Shown here one piece after another: positions 49,059 through 60,400 of a stretch of 64,000 nucleotides of DNA (its first letter is position 1; every line of letters begins with the position of its first letter). Source of the stretch: Verticillium longisporum (lineage: Eukaryota > Ascomycota > Sordariomycetes > Glomerellales > Plectosphaerellaceae); contig JAETXT010000006.1 in assembly GCA_019188255.1 (NCBI GenBank), positions 4,464,001 through 4,528,000 on the forward strand, in the 5' to 3' direction. The notes beneath the pieces were generated by a model. That model saw only the letters and a list, made by a program, of their open reading frames with translations. It had not been told where the DNA came from and ran no database searches. The position numbers were made by a program, and so were the translations under genes.

Positions 49059-49130
49059 GTTTCGATAGCTCAGGGGTAGAGCAATCGGCTGCAGTCCGAT
49101 AGGTCAGGCGTTCAAATCGCCTTCGAAACT
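49059..49130 (+). tRNA. tRNA-Cys (GCA)
   Basis: 72-nt cloverleaf without intron. Acceptor stem GTTTCGA/TCGAAAC with discriminator T49130, the cysteine identity base. D arm TAGCTCAGGGGTAGAGCA. Anticodon stem ATCGG/CCGAT around the loop CTGCAGT (anticodon GCA). T arm GGCG-TTCAAAT-CGCC. A T5 run at 49135-49139 is the probable Pol III terminator. Confidence 0.96.
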
Positions 49131-49134
49131 TCAC

Positions 49135-49139
49135 TTTTT
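49135..49139 (+). terminator. Pol III terminator of tRNA-Cys
   Basis: Five T residues starting 5 nt after the tRNA end. Confidence 0.75.
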
Positions 49140-49146
49140 GCCTTTT

Positions 49147-49182
49147 CTCTCATGATCTCTCATGATCTCTCATGATCTCTCA
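49147..49182. repeat. 10-bp tandem repeat after tRNA-Cys
   Basis: Unit CATGATCTCT in three exact copies (49151-49180), flanked by partial copies, starting about 10 nt after the tRNA terminator. Confidence 0.9.
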
Positions 49183-50543
49183 ATCACGTAGGATCTTGGC
49201 AGATTTGCATGGCAGCATTATTTTGCTGACTACGCACACGAGCGCAGAGATTCCACGTGACTCGGCCGTTGCTGTATCTAGGTTCATGATATGGTAGACA
49301 GTCGATATTCCGCGGCAGGAGATCGCTTTGCGCTGATTGATGTGTTTAATTTTTCATTTATTTCAATAGAACGTGTTGCTTTCTTGCGGCTCTTGTTCTT
49401 GTGGCATAGCATCAGGAATGTGGTTGTCAGGATGCCCTCTGTTGCAAAATTTGCTTGCCGCATGTCGGAGCTCACGACCCTTTTCGTCAATGGACTAACG
49501 GCAAAACAGACGCTGTTGTGGTCTAAGTCGGCCATTGACGAGTGCGCCGAGGACTATTCTTTCCCTTTCAAATATCCGTCCCCCCTGGATGGTCAAGCCA
49601 GACGGGACCGTTGGATTCGTGCACGTTCTCTACATCGTCAGAGCATGTGGCTGCCCGTAGCCAGCAATATCGCGGCTTCTTGAGTATGTTGATCTGACGT
49701 GGTGAGTCTTCCGGCCGGCGAGTACCGGACTCTTTGTCCAGTTCAATGACAATTCTATCACGTATCCTACCATTGCTCCCACTGTTCATCGCCATGCATC
49801 ACTGAGATGTCATGTCCACGGCTAGAGGTCAATGTGGTCAACGTGATCAAGTAGCCACGCGTTCTTGATTTCCTGAAACGAGGGTTTAAAATGTTTGTTC
49901 TACCGATGTCAAAAAGATCTTGGTGTTGTGTTGCGATTAATTCCCCGAACTTATGACTTCTAGGCAAAGCGTCGCTAGGACGAGACTGGCAGGCCTTGTG
50001 AGCATACGGATCGCTATGCTCCCTGAGACCGCAGCAGTCAAGAATCTACCATTTCTACCATTTCTACCGTTTCAAATAGCTCAGATAACGGCACAGGAAC
50101 GGGTCTGTGTACCTTATGGACGAGATACACGTCCTTGGCACAGGCTCAACAAGGCGCATGAGAAGTTCGTTTCAGTTGGGATTCTTTCGGCAAACCGTTG
50201 CATCCCAGAATATCGATCAAGATTTGGTCAGAGTTCTCATCTCGACAAGAGCACTACTAGAATGGTGTTGGGTCAATATTTCCGTGCTATGTGCCGCGGC
50301 GAAAGAGGCAGTCGCTGACGAACCAACACCGTGAAATGGCTTGTTCCGGTCCGGTACTGCGGAACACGATGCAGACAAACACGCCGGGAACAACACCCAG
50401 CAGACATATCGATCGAAAGGGAGCACACAAAGCTCATGTTTCATTCGGACCAGAACCCTCGAGGGCATGGCCGTGATCAAGGTCATGTCATGTATACGCA
50501 AATCCCGGGGAGCCATCTTCCTCCCCACGCCTTGGTGCCCGCT
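49183..50543. other. Gene-poor, somewhat AT-rich region
   Basis: No gene recognised. A short 9-bp repeat (ctaccattt, three units) lies at about 50046-50073. The right end is the 3' flank of the rhamnose dehydrogenase gene. Confidence 0.5.
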
Positions 50544-51491
50544 TTATGCGGTGGCACCTAGCATGCCTTCTGAGCGACACGTGCAGTCATGACCGTCCTG
50601 CACGTCCCATGTGCGTCGTCCAACCGCCCCCAAGCCGCAGAGCACACCACGCCAGCCTGTATACATATCCCTCCATCCTTCATCGCCCGTCACATTCCCC
50701 CTCACTGCCACAAACTGGCCTCCGTCCACGAGTAGCTGCGCACCCGTGACGTAGCCGCTCAGCTCGTCGCAGGCGAGGAAGACGGCGGGGCCGGCCAGGT
50801 CATGGGGCACGCCGGTGCGGCCGAGGGGGATGCGGCCCTCCATGTAGGTGCGCTTGGCGTCGTCGTTGAGGTCGTCGTCGTTGAGCTGCGTCTTGATGGT
50901 GCCGGGCAGCAGGGCGTTGCAGCGGATGCCGTGCTTGCCGAGGGCGACGGCGGTGCTCTGCATGAGCGACAGCACGCCGGCCTTGGTGGGCGTGTAGTGC
51001 GTCTGCAGGCCGCCGCCGACGAGGGCCGAGATGGACGAGACGCCGATGATGCTGCCGCCGGGCGGCGACTGGGCGGCCATCTGGCGCGCGGCGGCCTGGA
51101 CAAAGTAAAAGGCGCCGTCGAGGTTGGTGCGCACCGTCCGCGTGAAGAGGTCGGGCGTCAGCTCGAGGAACTCGGCAAACGTGCAGATGCCGGCGTTGGA
51201 CACGCAAATGTCGAGGCGCCCGTTGCCCGAGTGCTGCACGGCCAGCTCGACCGTCGCCGCCGCCGTCGCGGGCTCGCGGATGTCGCCCGTCAGGTGTGCG
51301 AGGCGGCCCGGCGCCGACGCGGCCTCGGCGATGAGCGAGTCGAGGTGAGGCTGGTCCTTCTCGAGGCCGAGGTGGTTGACGACAACGTTGGCGCCCTGGC
51401 GGAGGTACTCGAGGGCAATGGCACGGCCGATGCCCGTTGTGCCGCCGGAGATGATGGCAGTCTTGCCGACGAGAAGGTTTGTGGGCGCCAT
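50544..51491 (-). CDS. lra1: L-rhamnose-1-dehydrogenase (SDR family)
   Basis: An intronless short-chain dehydrogenase of 315 residues that oxidises L-rhamnose to the lactone with NAD(P)+, step 1 of the non-phosphorylative L-rhamnose route. The nucleotide-binding motif is SGGTTGIGRAIAL. The catalytic region has VSNAGIC, GVSSISALVGGG and the Y-x3-K motif HYTPTKAG. GKHGIRCNALLPGTIKTQLN, YMEGRIPLGR and YVTGAQLLVDGG match fungal LRA1 closely. The family usually ends just after VDGG. Here about 50 extra residues without similarity follow. A single G added to the run complementary to 50697-50701 would instead stop the frame after RGECDGR, so the extension may be an artefact. The start MAPTNLLVG is preferred to the upstream ATG at 51671. 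The next gene, rhamnonate dehydratase, lies on the same strand. Confidence 0.86.
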   Translation of the reverse strand: MAPTNLLVGKTAIISGGTTGIGRAIALEYLRQGANVVVNHLGLEKDQPHLDSLIAEAASAPGRLAHLTGDIREPATAAATVELAVQHSGNGRLDICVSNAGICTFAEFLELTPDLFTRTVRTNLDGAFYFVQAAARQMAAQSPPGGSIIGVSSISALVGGGLQTHYTPTKAGVLSLMQSTAVALGKHGIRCNALLPGTIKTQLNDDDLNDDAKRTYMEGRIPLGRTGVPHDLAGPAVFLACDELSGYVTGAQLLVDGGQFVAVRGNVTGDEGWRDMYTGWRGVLCGLGAVGRRTWDVQDGHDCTCRSEGMLGATA

Positions 51492-52764
51492 GGCGGTTGT
51501 GTGAAGCTGGAATCTCGGTCTGGAGGAGGGGTCACCGAGGGGACGTGAGAATAGGAGGGGCAAGGCAGCAGGGGCAGCAGCGAGTGACGGGTCGTGACTG
51601 CTGAGGGTGATAAAGAAGCAGTGTGACGATAAGACCAATGAATCGGCAGGAAATATGAACTGGCCAGACAAGAGTCGGTCAAAGCTGAGGTGGATGAGGC
51701 AACGGAGACGGAGCAGATACGATGGCAGGAGAGAAAAATGTCACGATGGAGCGAGATGGACTGTATTGACAGCCTATTTAACACACAATACAGCAAGGGA
51801 TCCGCCGAGGCGTGACAGCCGCCGTGAATCCCGTGAGCAAAAACTGCCTACAGGTAGGTACCTTTCCTGGGCACCTTGAGGCACCTACCTATTTCCAGTG
51901 CCTTGTAGCGGCACTCCTCCATATGTCCGTCTCTCTTCATGCCCGCTTGTCTGTAAGTGCTTCCCCCTCTTCTTCTCATTTCTTCCTCTCCCCGTCTCTG
52001 CTGCTCACCCACGCAACGCAACTCGGTCCCCGGGTTGGAGGCTCCCAGACCTGAAAGGCCTAAGAGGGTCCCGCCAGGGCACCGTCCAGTGGAACCCACT
52101 CCCCTCGGGCCCCCCTGACAGGCTTCCCTGACGCCGCCAAGAGGGGGTTTGCCAGCAGCGAGCGCGAAGGGGGGGCAGATCCACTGGAATGGGGTCCCCT
52201 AGACTGCCCCGCGTCGCCCCGCGCTTCGGGCGCAATTGCAGCGAGACGCAACTTTGCCCGGATGGCGGGCCCCGAAAATTGTACAGTGGGCACACAATCA
52301 CCGATCATGACACCAGAGAGACACGAATTCAATGCTGTTTCGGAATCGTCGTCCGACAAATGGCATTTGGCTTGCAGCGTCCGCAGAGAACAGCGTCGCA
52401 TCGATGCAGCTGTTTCATCTTGCGTGATTGGTGGGCTGGCAGTGAGATGACACCATTTTCGATAGTACAGTACACATACGTGGATGCGTCTCATGATGAT
52501 CGATCATCGGCAAGTGAGTGAGCGGCAGATGTAGTGGGAGGGATAGCGCGCTACGGTAATGAGCCTGATATCATGTTCATTGTGTTTATTCCAATGTGCA
52601 TCCCTTGTCCTCGCAATCGAGGCAAAAATATGCTGCGTGATGCTAAACTCGAAATTCATTCTCTACTCCAAAATTGGTATTCGTCTACATCATTTCATTC
52701 CCAAGCCCGTACCCGATTTGTACAAACCGCACTCGCACGCATGCACGACCCTTCTCCCATTCGT
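51492..52764. other. Intergenic, rhamnose dehydrogenase promoter
   Basis: 1.3 kb between two genes on the same strand. It holds two AGGTAGGTACC/CACCTACCT elements at 51851-51890 in inverted order, about 20 nt apart. No gene seen. Confidence 0.5.
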
Positions 52765-54441
52765 CTAGTTCGTCGCCACGGGCTCGGCGCTGCCCGTCGT
52801 CAGCTCCTGCACCTTGGCCGTAATATCGTGGACGACGCCGTTGACGCCGTTGGTGGTGGTGCCGTTGACTCCGTTGGTCTTGGCCTCCTCGACGGGGGCG
52901 GCGACGGCAGCGGCGGGCGCCGACTCCTCCTTGGGAGCCTCGACGGCCTTGGGGGCCTCGACCTCAGGTGCGGCGGGCGTCAGGGCGGCGACGGGCGCCG
53001 GGTTGAGCCACCTGTCGGCGGAGATGAGCTTGGAGCGGGCGGCGGGGTTGAGCGTCAGGCCGAAGCCGGGCTTGTCGAGGTCGGCGGCCGTGAGGAAACC
53101 CTTGTTGGGGATGGGCTCGTCGAGGAAGAGGTCGCCAAAGACGGGCAGCACGCTCTTGCCGTCGGGCGAGTTGGCGAGGTACTCCTGGAAGGGCGTGTTG
53201 GGCTGCGACAGGACAAAGTGGTAGCTGTAGGGGCCGCTGGCGTGGGGCACGACGGGAATGTCGTAGGCGGCAGCCATGGCCGACACCTTGAGCAGCTCGG
53301 TCAGGCCGCCGAGCCACATGACGTCGGGCTGGATGATGTCGAGGTTGCGGCCCTCGACGAGCTTGCGGAAGCCGTAGCGCGAGTACTCGTGCTCGCCCGT
53401 CGTGAACTTCTTGGTGGGGTGGGCGCGCTTGATCAGCTCAAAGCCGTCCGTGTCATCGGGCGACAGGCACTCCTCCCACCAGTTGATGTTGATGTCCTCG
53501 CAGGCCTTGGCGAGCTCGATGATGTAGGACACGTTGAGCGACATGTAGCAGTCAACCATGAGGGGGAAGTCGGGGCCGACGCTCTCGCGCATGGCGCGCA
53601 GGTACTCGACGTTCTTCTTGAGGCCAATGTGGCCCTCGTCGGGGCAGTAGGGCAGGGCGACCTTGGCACCCCAGAAGCCCATGGCCTTGGCAGCGGGCGG
53701 GTTGGGGCCGGTGCAGTAGAAGTCCATGCGGTCCTTGGTGGCACCACCGATGAGCTTGTAGACGGGCTCGTTCCTCAGCTTGCCGAGGAGATCCCAGAGG
53801 GCGAGGTCGATGACGGAGATGATGGCAATCGGGAGACCCTTGCGTCCGTAGAACATGGAGGATCGGTACATCTGCTCGAAGAGGAGGTTGGTGTCGCGGG
53901 GATCGGCGCCGATGAGGAAGCGCTCAAAGTGCTGGTGGACGAGCCAGCAGGCCGGGGGCCACCGAAGCCCGTGGCGAAGCCGACGGTGCCGTCGGTGGCC
54001 TCAATCTCGACGAAGAAGGAGCCGAGGACGTTGATGCCCCAGCTGGTACGGGACTTGCGGTACTTCTCCCATCGCGAAGAGGGGGTCGAGATGGGCGAGT
54101 CGATCAGCCTGTGTCGATGGGCGCCTCGTTAGCCTTTTTTCTTCCTTCTTTCTTCTCTTATCGACTTTCTTTGGTTCTTGCCCGTCTCCCTCGCCTGGGC
54201 TCCCAATGGGCCGGGGGCCCGCCAACACTTGGCACCCTCGGCATTGGAGAACCAGGTCGTCCAGAGAACAGATTCGTTCTTCACCCAGAACTGCAGCAGA
54301 TCGGGTTCGGAAGGGAAGAATGGATCAAACTCACCAGTGACCACCCTTGACGTTGTGGTAATCGCCTCCAGCACCGACGCCGTCAATGACATAGGACCGG
54401 ACGGCCTTGATGGTGGGGAACTGCCTGACGCCGGACGCCAT
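52765..54441 (-). CDS. lra3: L-rhamnonate dehydratase (enolase superfamily), one frameshift
   Basis: Two exons, 54441-54335 and 54108-52765. The enzyme removes water from L-rhamnonate to give 2-keto-3-deoxy-L-rhamnonate, step 3 of the pathway. The start is MASGVRQFPTIKAVRSYV, and the splice joins GGH|W|LIDSPISTPSSRWEKYR. Mandelate-racemase subgroup features are the metal ligands in LMVDCYMS, WWEECLSPDD and TTGEHEYSRYGF, plus IIQPDVMWLGG and the catalytic His in VVPHASGPY. CTGPNP and FYGRKGLP are typical of rhamnonate dehydratases. The frame breaks at G53954-53958 (C run on the coding strand). One more C gives ATGFGGPPACWLVHQHFERF and 1452 nt (483 residues). The last about 75 residues are an unusual Ala/Pro/Glu-rich tail with the repeat NGVNG. 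The symbol follows the yeast LRA naming; other authors number it differently. Confidence 0.88.
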
Positions 54442-56987
54442 TGTGTGGCAGTTTCGATGTTGTGTGATAGAGAGAAAGAGAGAGAGAGGTCGGGTGGGTT
54501 GACGGTGATGACGCGATGAGGGGTCGCTTCACACGTTGGAGATGGGGGAGGAGGGGTGAAGGAGGAAGAGGAAAGAGGGTGAGGAAGGGACAGGAATATA
54601 GTCGAGTCAAGAGGTGGGAGCAGAAGGGGGTTATCAATGGACGGCCGTTACGGCACAGTGGTGCGGTCGAGGGTCGGCGCCAGCCTACCATCGGGGATTC
54701 TCTCTGCTCTGGCCGATCCAGGGCAGGTACGCATCCACGGCGGGCGCGGCGGGCGGCACCTACAAATTGCTACAATGGGCAGTAGTGGGGGGGCGCCGTC
54801 GAGGAATCACGAGAGATTGATGGAAGCTTTTCGTGCATCGGGAAGAGATGCACCGACATAGTGGGACCGGTCCGGTCTGGGGGTGAGAGAGAGAGAGAGA
54901 CAGAGCCACCCGCACTGGAGCTGGAGCCCGCGAGCTGAGCAGGCAGGCAGGCAGGTAGGTGAGGTGACAGAAGTCTGGACTATCTGGAAAAGCCGAATAG
55001 GGCAGCCGTCATGGTGCGTGGTGTTGCCGTTCTCGATCCGAGGGGCCAATCGCATTCTGCTGACGTGCCCCCTGTGTTGTCTGAATTCCATGTCTGTGTG
55101 CATTTTACGTTGTACGTAGCTAGGTAGCACAAGGTGCCTGTGTGTCTCTGATGATCTGACGTTCCTTCCCTACCCGATGTTCTGCAGACTCAGCGGCCGC
55201 ACTCTGTCGGGTCCGTCTGGTGCTGCTATCCTTGTCGGAAAGGTTATTTCTCCTGTTCGGTATGCGCGACGATGAGGGATGCTTGGCTTTGCTGGCGCAC
55301 GACAAGGGAGGGAGGGGCTCGAGGGCGCGCGATCGAGGACCAGGCCAACTGGAGTTTCCCCGTCGGACATTTCTGCAAACGCGGGGGTCACTTTCGACAT
55401 GTCGATTGGACAACACATCGTCATGTGCTTGATTGCCAGTGATTACCTAAGGGGTGTGCCCCTCCACACTGATCAACCTGATACTACATGATGGGATATT
55501 CATCCTGACCTTGCGTCTTGCGTGCATGATCGGCCAAAGACTGTTCTTGCGGATGAATTCACGCATGCAATACCGGAACTCTTCAGTCTGCATATGTGCA
55601 ACGCACCTTGACGCCAAGCAAAAGGAATTCTAGAGAAGTCTGGCCTGGCCCGCGCCTGACCAAGGGTCGGCCATGTGCGGCGGCGCTGTTGTGTCCGCCA
55701 GGCGAGTCAACACTAACAGTGCCGCATGAAGGGACGAATGTGGGTGGCGGGGCGGAGGCTGATGCAAGTGCCGGGAAAGGGGGATTGGCGACCGAGAACT
55801 CCGCCCCGTGTCACTGTCACGTGGAAGCCATCCATGTCTTGGACGCCCGAGGCCCCCGAAGCGATGAACCACAAAGGGGAACCATACGTGAGGTACCGTA
55901 CCTTGGAGAAGGTGGTGGTGGGTGGGATTCAAGCAATTCGTCCGACCTTGTTGGGATCCAGGTGGTCCCCCGGCCTATCACGCCTTGTCCACCAGCAATT
56001 CGAAGGATCTCCAATGGCGAGTATCTGTGCGAGCAGGGCACAGGCCAGCTGAACATATATGCGTTGGGGGGTGAAGGCGAGCATGCATGCAAACGGCAGT
56101 GGCATCGCCGACCCCCGAAAACGAGGTGCGTGTCGCTAGACTTGGGCCGTCTGGTCTTTTCCTTTTCCTTTTCTCTCTCTCTCTCGCCTTCTGTACAGTT
56201 TCCTAGTCTTGTAGCCGCTAGCTTGGCGGGCTTGTGTACCCAAGCCGTCGGGATCGGTCATATGTCTCTCATCGTCTTGCTTCCTTTTCCCTCGGATGCA
56301 GCCAGCGCCCCAACGTGACTGCAGTGCTGCAGGACTCCAGCGCCAGCACTCCTGCCGGACTGCTGCTGCTGCTGGACGGGGCAAGGGAAGGACCAATGGC
56401 AGCTGACGGGAATGGGGAAAGAACTGCGGTGCAGTTACACCGTGTGTGCTTGGCAAACACAGTGCACATAATATGGGCCTCCCTGGGTTAGCAGCATCTC
56501 TGATTGGACAGATTATCCCAGAAGGCCCCCTCCGCAATTTCTTCCCTGGTGCTTCTCCGCATCGCGCCTGCCTCCAACAAAAGCCCAAAGCCCATCTCGC
56601 CTGCCAGTTGGTGTGCCACCATGGATTTCCCCACACAATCCATCGCAAATCCCCTCCATCCTCAATCTCCCGCTTCATTCGGCTCGGCTGATCAATCCTC
56701 TGCGGTCAACTCCCTTTCCCCTTTCCGCTTCGTCCCCTTTGGCCTTGATCCTTTTCTTGAATCAGGTCTCCAACGCAGAAGAGGATATCCCAGCACCAAG
56801 CGAGGGGGGGCGGCTCACCTGTCTTGTTTGTATATGCCCCATCAACAAGAAAGAAAAAAATAGGACAAGCCCAAGCCGAGAAACAAAGAACAGACGGGGT
56901 CTGGGGCTGGCCACAATCCACAGCACCTTCACCTACCTACCTTACTGCTTTCCCCATTACCCACTGCCCATCCTCTCCACCTTGATC

Positions 56988-57011
56988 AGCAGCAGCAGCA
57001 GCAGCAGCAGC
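56988..57011. repeat. (CAG)n trinucleotide repeat
   Basis: About eight AGC/CAG units in the presumed leader of the Zn2Cys6 gene. Confidence 0.85.
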
Positions 57012-57066
57012 ACGAGGGACCTCGGAACCCTGTACGAGCGTCCTCCCCCCCGAAAGCTTGCCGGCA

Positions 57067-57085
57067 CCCCCCCCCCCCCCCCCCC
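57067..57085. repeat. Poly-C run of 19
   Basis: Nineteen consecutive C in the presumed 5' leader of the Zn2Cys6 gene. The exact length is doubtful given the homopolymer problems elsewhere in this sequence. Confidence 0.8.
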
Positions 57086-57409
57086 TCTCGAGTCAAATGC
57101 CCCGAGGTTTCTTCTCTCTCTCCTAATTTCTTCTCCTCTGCTCAACATTACCCCGAGGCCCCAGGTCGCTCATACGCATCCTCCTTGCCCTGCCTCGCGC
57201 CGCCCGCCGAGATTCACCTCTGTTGCCGTGCTGCTGGTTGCTCGGTGCCTGTTTCGCGTCTGCGCTTCGTCGCCCTGATCCCCCGATCATCGCAGCCGAT
57301 CCCGCATCGGCGCCGGGCCCTGTTGTCCCTTCCCACCGAGCTTGACGTCTCGACGTGTCGCTCCTTGACGTCGCAGCCTCGTCGGGAGCCGCCCGACGCA
57401 CCGAAGAGC

Positions 57410-60400
57410 ATGAGCATGCAGACCTCCAACGGCCACAACCCGTCGCCTCAGAGCGCTACTACTACCCACCATCACCACCAGCAGCTCCTCCGCCACGATC
57501 AGGACTCCGAAGACGGCCATGGCTTCAACAGTGCCGATGAGAACGACAACGACAATGACAACGATGTCGACCTGGACGATCAGGACCCTCTGCGCCTGGG
57601 AAAGCGCAAGAGGCCCATCTCCGTCTCGTACGTCCAACCTGCTGCCCTGTTTCCCTCTGCCCGAGCTCTGCTTCACGCACCCGGCCTCATCTGGCCTTGC
57701 CTTGCCCTGCGGCGGTTCGGTCCTCAACCTCCCGTTCCCGCTGCCACCACCCCTCCCTCCCCTTTCTGCCCCCCTCCCCATCATCTCACTACACCTCACT
57801 TTACCTTGCCTCTCCTGTCCCCACGCCTCTGCTCTCCCTCCCCCTCTCCTCCTCTCTCCACATGCTCCTCTCCTTGGTCATCTTCGTCACATCTCGTCGC
57901 CCGTCATCTCGCTCCCCAATGCGTCTGCCCACTCCTCCGACCTCCCAGCCTCGCCCTCGCCCGAGTCCTCTCGACCCTCTTGACCTTCGTTCATGACCCT
58001 CCCCAATGACACCCTCGCCCGAACATGTCCCCTCCGACCAAGGTCAGGAAGCTAATCCGATCCCAAGATGTGAGCTGTGCAAGCAGAGAAAGGTGAGCTA
58101 CCGTACCCGCCCTCCGCTTGAACCCTGATCGACACGCGACTCCATTCTCAGCACCACGTAAGAAGGCAATGACCCCCTCCTAACACGTACCACAGGTGAA
58201 ATGTGACCGCGGTCAACCTTCCTGCGGCTGGTGCAGTCGCAATGGTGCCATTTGCGAATACAAGGAGAGAAAGAAGCCTGGTCTGCGTGCCGGCTACGGG
58301 CGCGAGCTCGAGCAGCGTCTCGACAAGCTGGAGGAGGTTCTCAGAGCGCACGCCGAGATCCTCCAGGCCTCCCTGACCTCGGGCCAGCACCAGCATCACC
58401 ACGGGGCGCCGCATAGCCATGCCACCCCCAGCGTGCGCGCCAGCAACCCCAGCCTGCCTAGCGATCATGGCACCCCTAGGGAGAACAACGTATTCCGACC
58501 CTCGGACCCTACTCGTACGCCGCAAGCTGAGACTGCCCTCTTCTTACAGAAACCTTCTACCTACCCCTCCACCTCGCAACCCATGGAGTTTGGCATGCCG
58601 CCGCCCACTCCCTCGATGCACGAATTCCAGCCTCAGCTGCCCATGGGCTCCATGCCCGCCCCGAACCAGGTCGCCAACATGCAGCAGCCCAGCTCGGCCG
58701 CGCAGGCCTACTACAACCCGAACCAGACGAACCAGCTTCACTCTCCCGACGTGCCCATGACCCAGCCCAGCCAGAGCAGCGCAACGCCGGTCCAAGACCT
58801 TCCGCATTACGTTTTGCTCTATGCGCCCGTCGACTTATACTTCAAGCACAACAACACCTGGTGCCCGAGCCTCCACAGAAAGACGACACTCGACGCGCTG
58901 TTCGGGCCCACGACCGTCGAGGAGACGGATCGCATACTTCTGCATGCCATTGTGGCCACAACGCTGCGATACTCGACCGACTCGAGGCTCACCGAAGAGA
59001 GCAGAGAGCACTATCACTCCATTGCGAAACAGCGCGTCTTGCTCTACGGCATGGAGCACTCGTCGGTCAAGTCGCTCCAGGCACTGGTCGTTCTGGCCCT
59101 GGACCTGGTGGGCAGCAGCAATGGACCACCTGGCTGGAACATCATGGCTCTCATCACGCGCTCCGTCGTTCAATTGGGACTCGCAGTCGAGAGCACCTCG
59201 TTCTCCGTCTCCCCAAACTTCACCTCGATCTACACGCTCAGAGCCATGATACTGCCGGAACCCAAAGACTTTATTGAAGAGGAGTCGAGGCGACGCTTAT
59301 TCTGGATGATTTACCTTCTCGACCGCTACGCGACCATCGCCACGGCTTTCGAGTTTGCGCTCGACGACAAGGAGATCGACAGGACGCTCCCCTGTCGCGA
59401 CGACCTGTGGATCAAGAACCAAAAGGTCGAGACGCGATGGTTCAGGTTGCAGGAGCAGGAGGAGCCAAATCCGGAATACGATGTCAATAAGCCGGAGAAC
59501 CTGGGTGCCTTCTCCTACTACATTGAGATTTTGGCCATCCTCTCCAAGGTGCACAAATTTCTCAAGCTGCCCGTAGACATCAGCGCGCTGAGCGACGTCG
59601 AGCAGTGGCAGATGCGCTACAAAGAGCTGGACAACATGTTGACGTCTTGGAAGTTTGGCTTGCCCGGGGAATACGGGAACATGGCCAAACTATTCCAGCC
59701 CGGAAACAAGACACTCAACTGCGGATGGGTCATGTTGCACGCCACCTACCATACCGCCGTCATCCGGCTGCACTCGTCGGCGGCGTACCCCACAACCCGA
59801 TCTCCCATATTCACGCCCTCCTACAGTGCATCTCAACGATGCCATGGTGCCGTCGAGAACATCGCCGCGCTCGGCGAGTTTGTCGTGAACAACGGCCTAC
59901 TCCCCAAGCTGGGGCCTCCATTCGCCTTTACTCTGTGGGTAGCGGCCCGTCTTCTCCTAGTCCATGGTTCGACGGTCGAACACAAGCTGTCACCGCAGAT
60001 CCAATTTTTCGTTGACAGCCTGCGCGAGATGGGCCGTTACTGGCCTGTCGCGGCGCGATACTGCGAGCTGCTGCAGCGAGTGCTTGATGAGCATCGCGAC
60101 AGCGAACGCACCGGAGACGGTGTGACCCCGAGCTCAGTCAAGATCCTCTCGGACATGCGGCGCACCGCGTTCGACCTCGACTTCTTGATCTCCAGGCAGC
60201 CGGGCCCCAATGGAGTCATCACGCACAGCCGCATGCCGAGCGTAACGCCAGCAAGAACGCCGGCGCCCAACGAGCTCGAGTACCTAGATGTCTTTGACTT
60301 CTTCAACGTCCCAAGGCTGCCTTTTGGCGAGCAGATTGCAGGTGTGCAAGGAATGCCCCAGAACAACGGTGCACCACCAAGCATGGATGGCAGCAGCGGC

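Larger units (their letters stand above)
54442..57409. other. Divergent intergenic region, dehydratase / Zn2Cys6 regulator
   Basis: 3 kb between two divergent genes. ACCTACCT-type elements lie at about 54951-54960 and 56931-56945. GAGA and CTCT tracts are frequent. An AGC/CAG repeat lies at about 56988-57011 and a 19-C run at 57067-57085. The last several hundred bases are probably the long leader of the regulator. No gene is supported. Confidence 0.5.

Noticed and set aside
52534..54132. 532-codon plus-strand frame rich in Gly, Val and Asp
   Set aside because: It is the antisense of rhamnonate dehydratase. Strong GC bias at codon position three creates it, and the minus strand carries the enzyme motifs.
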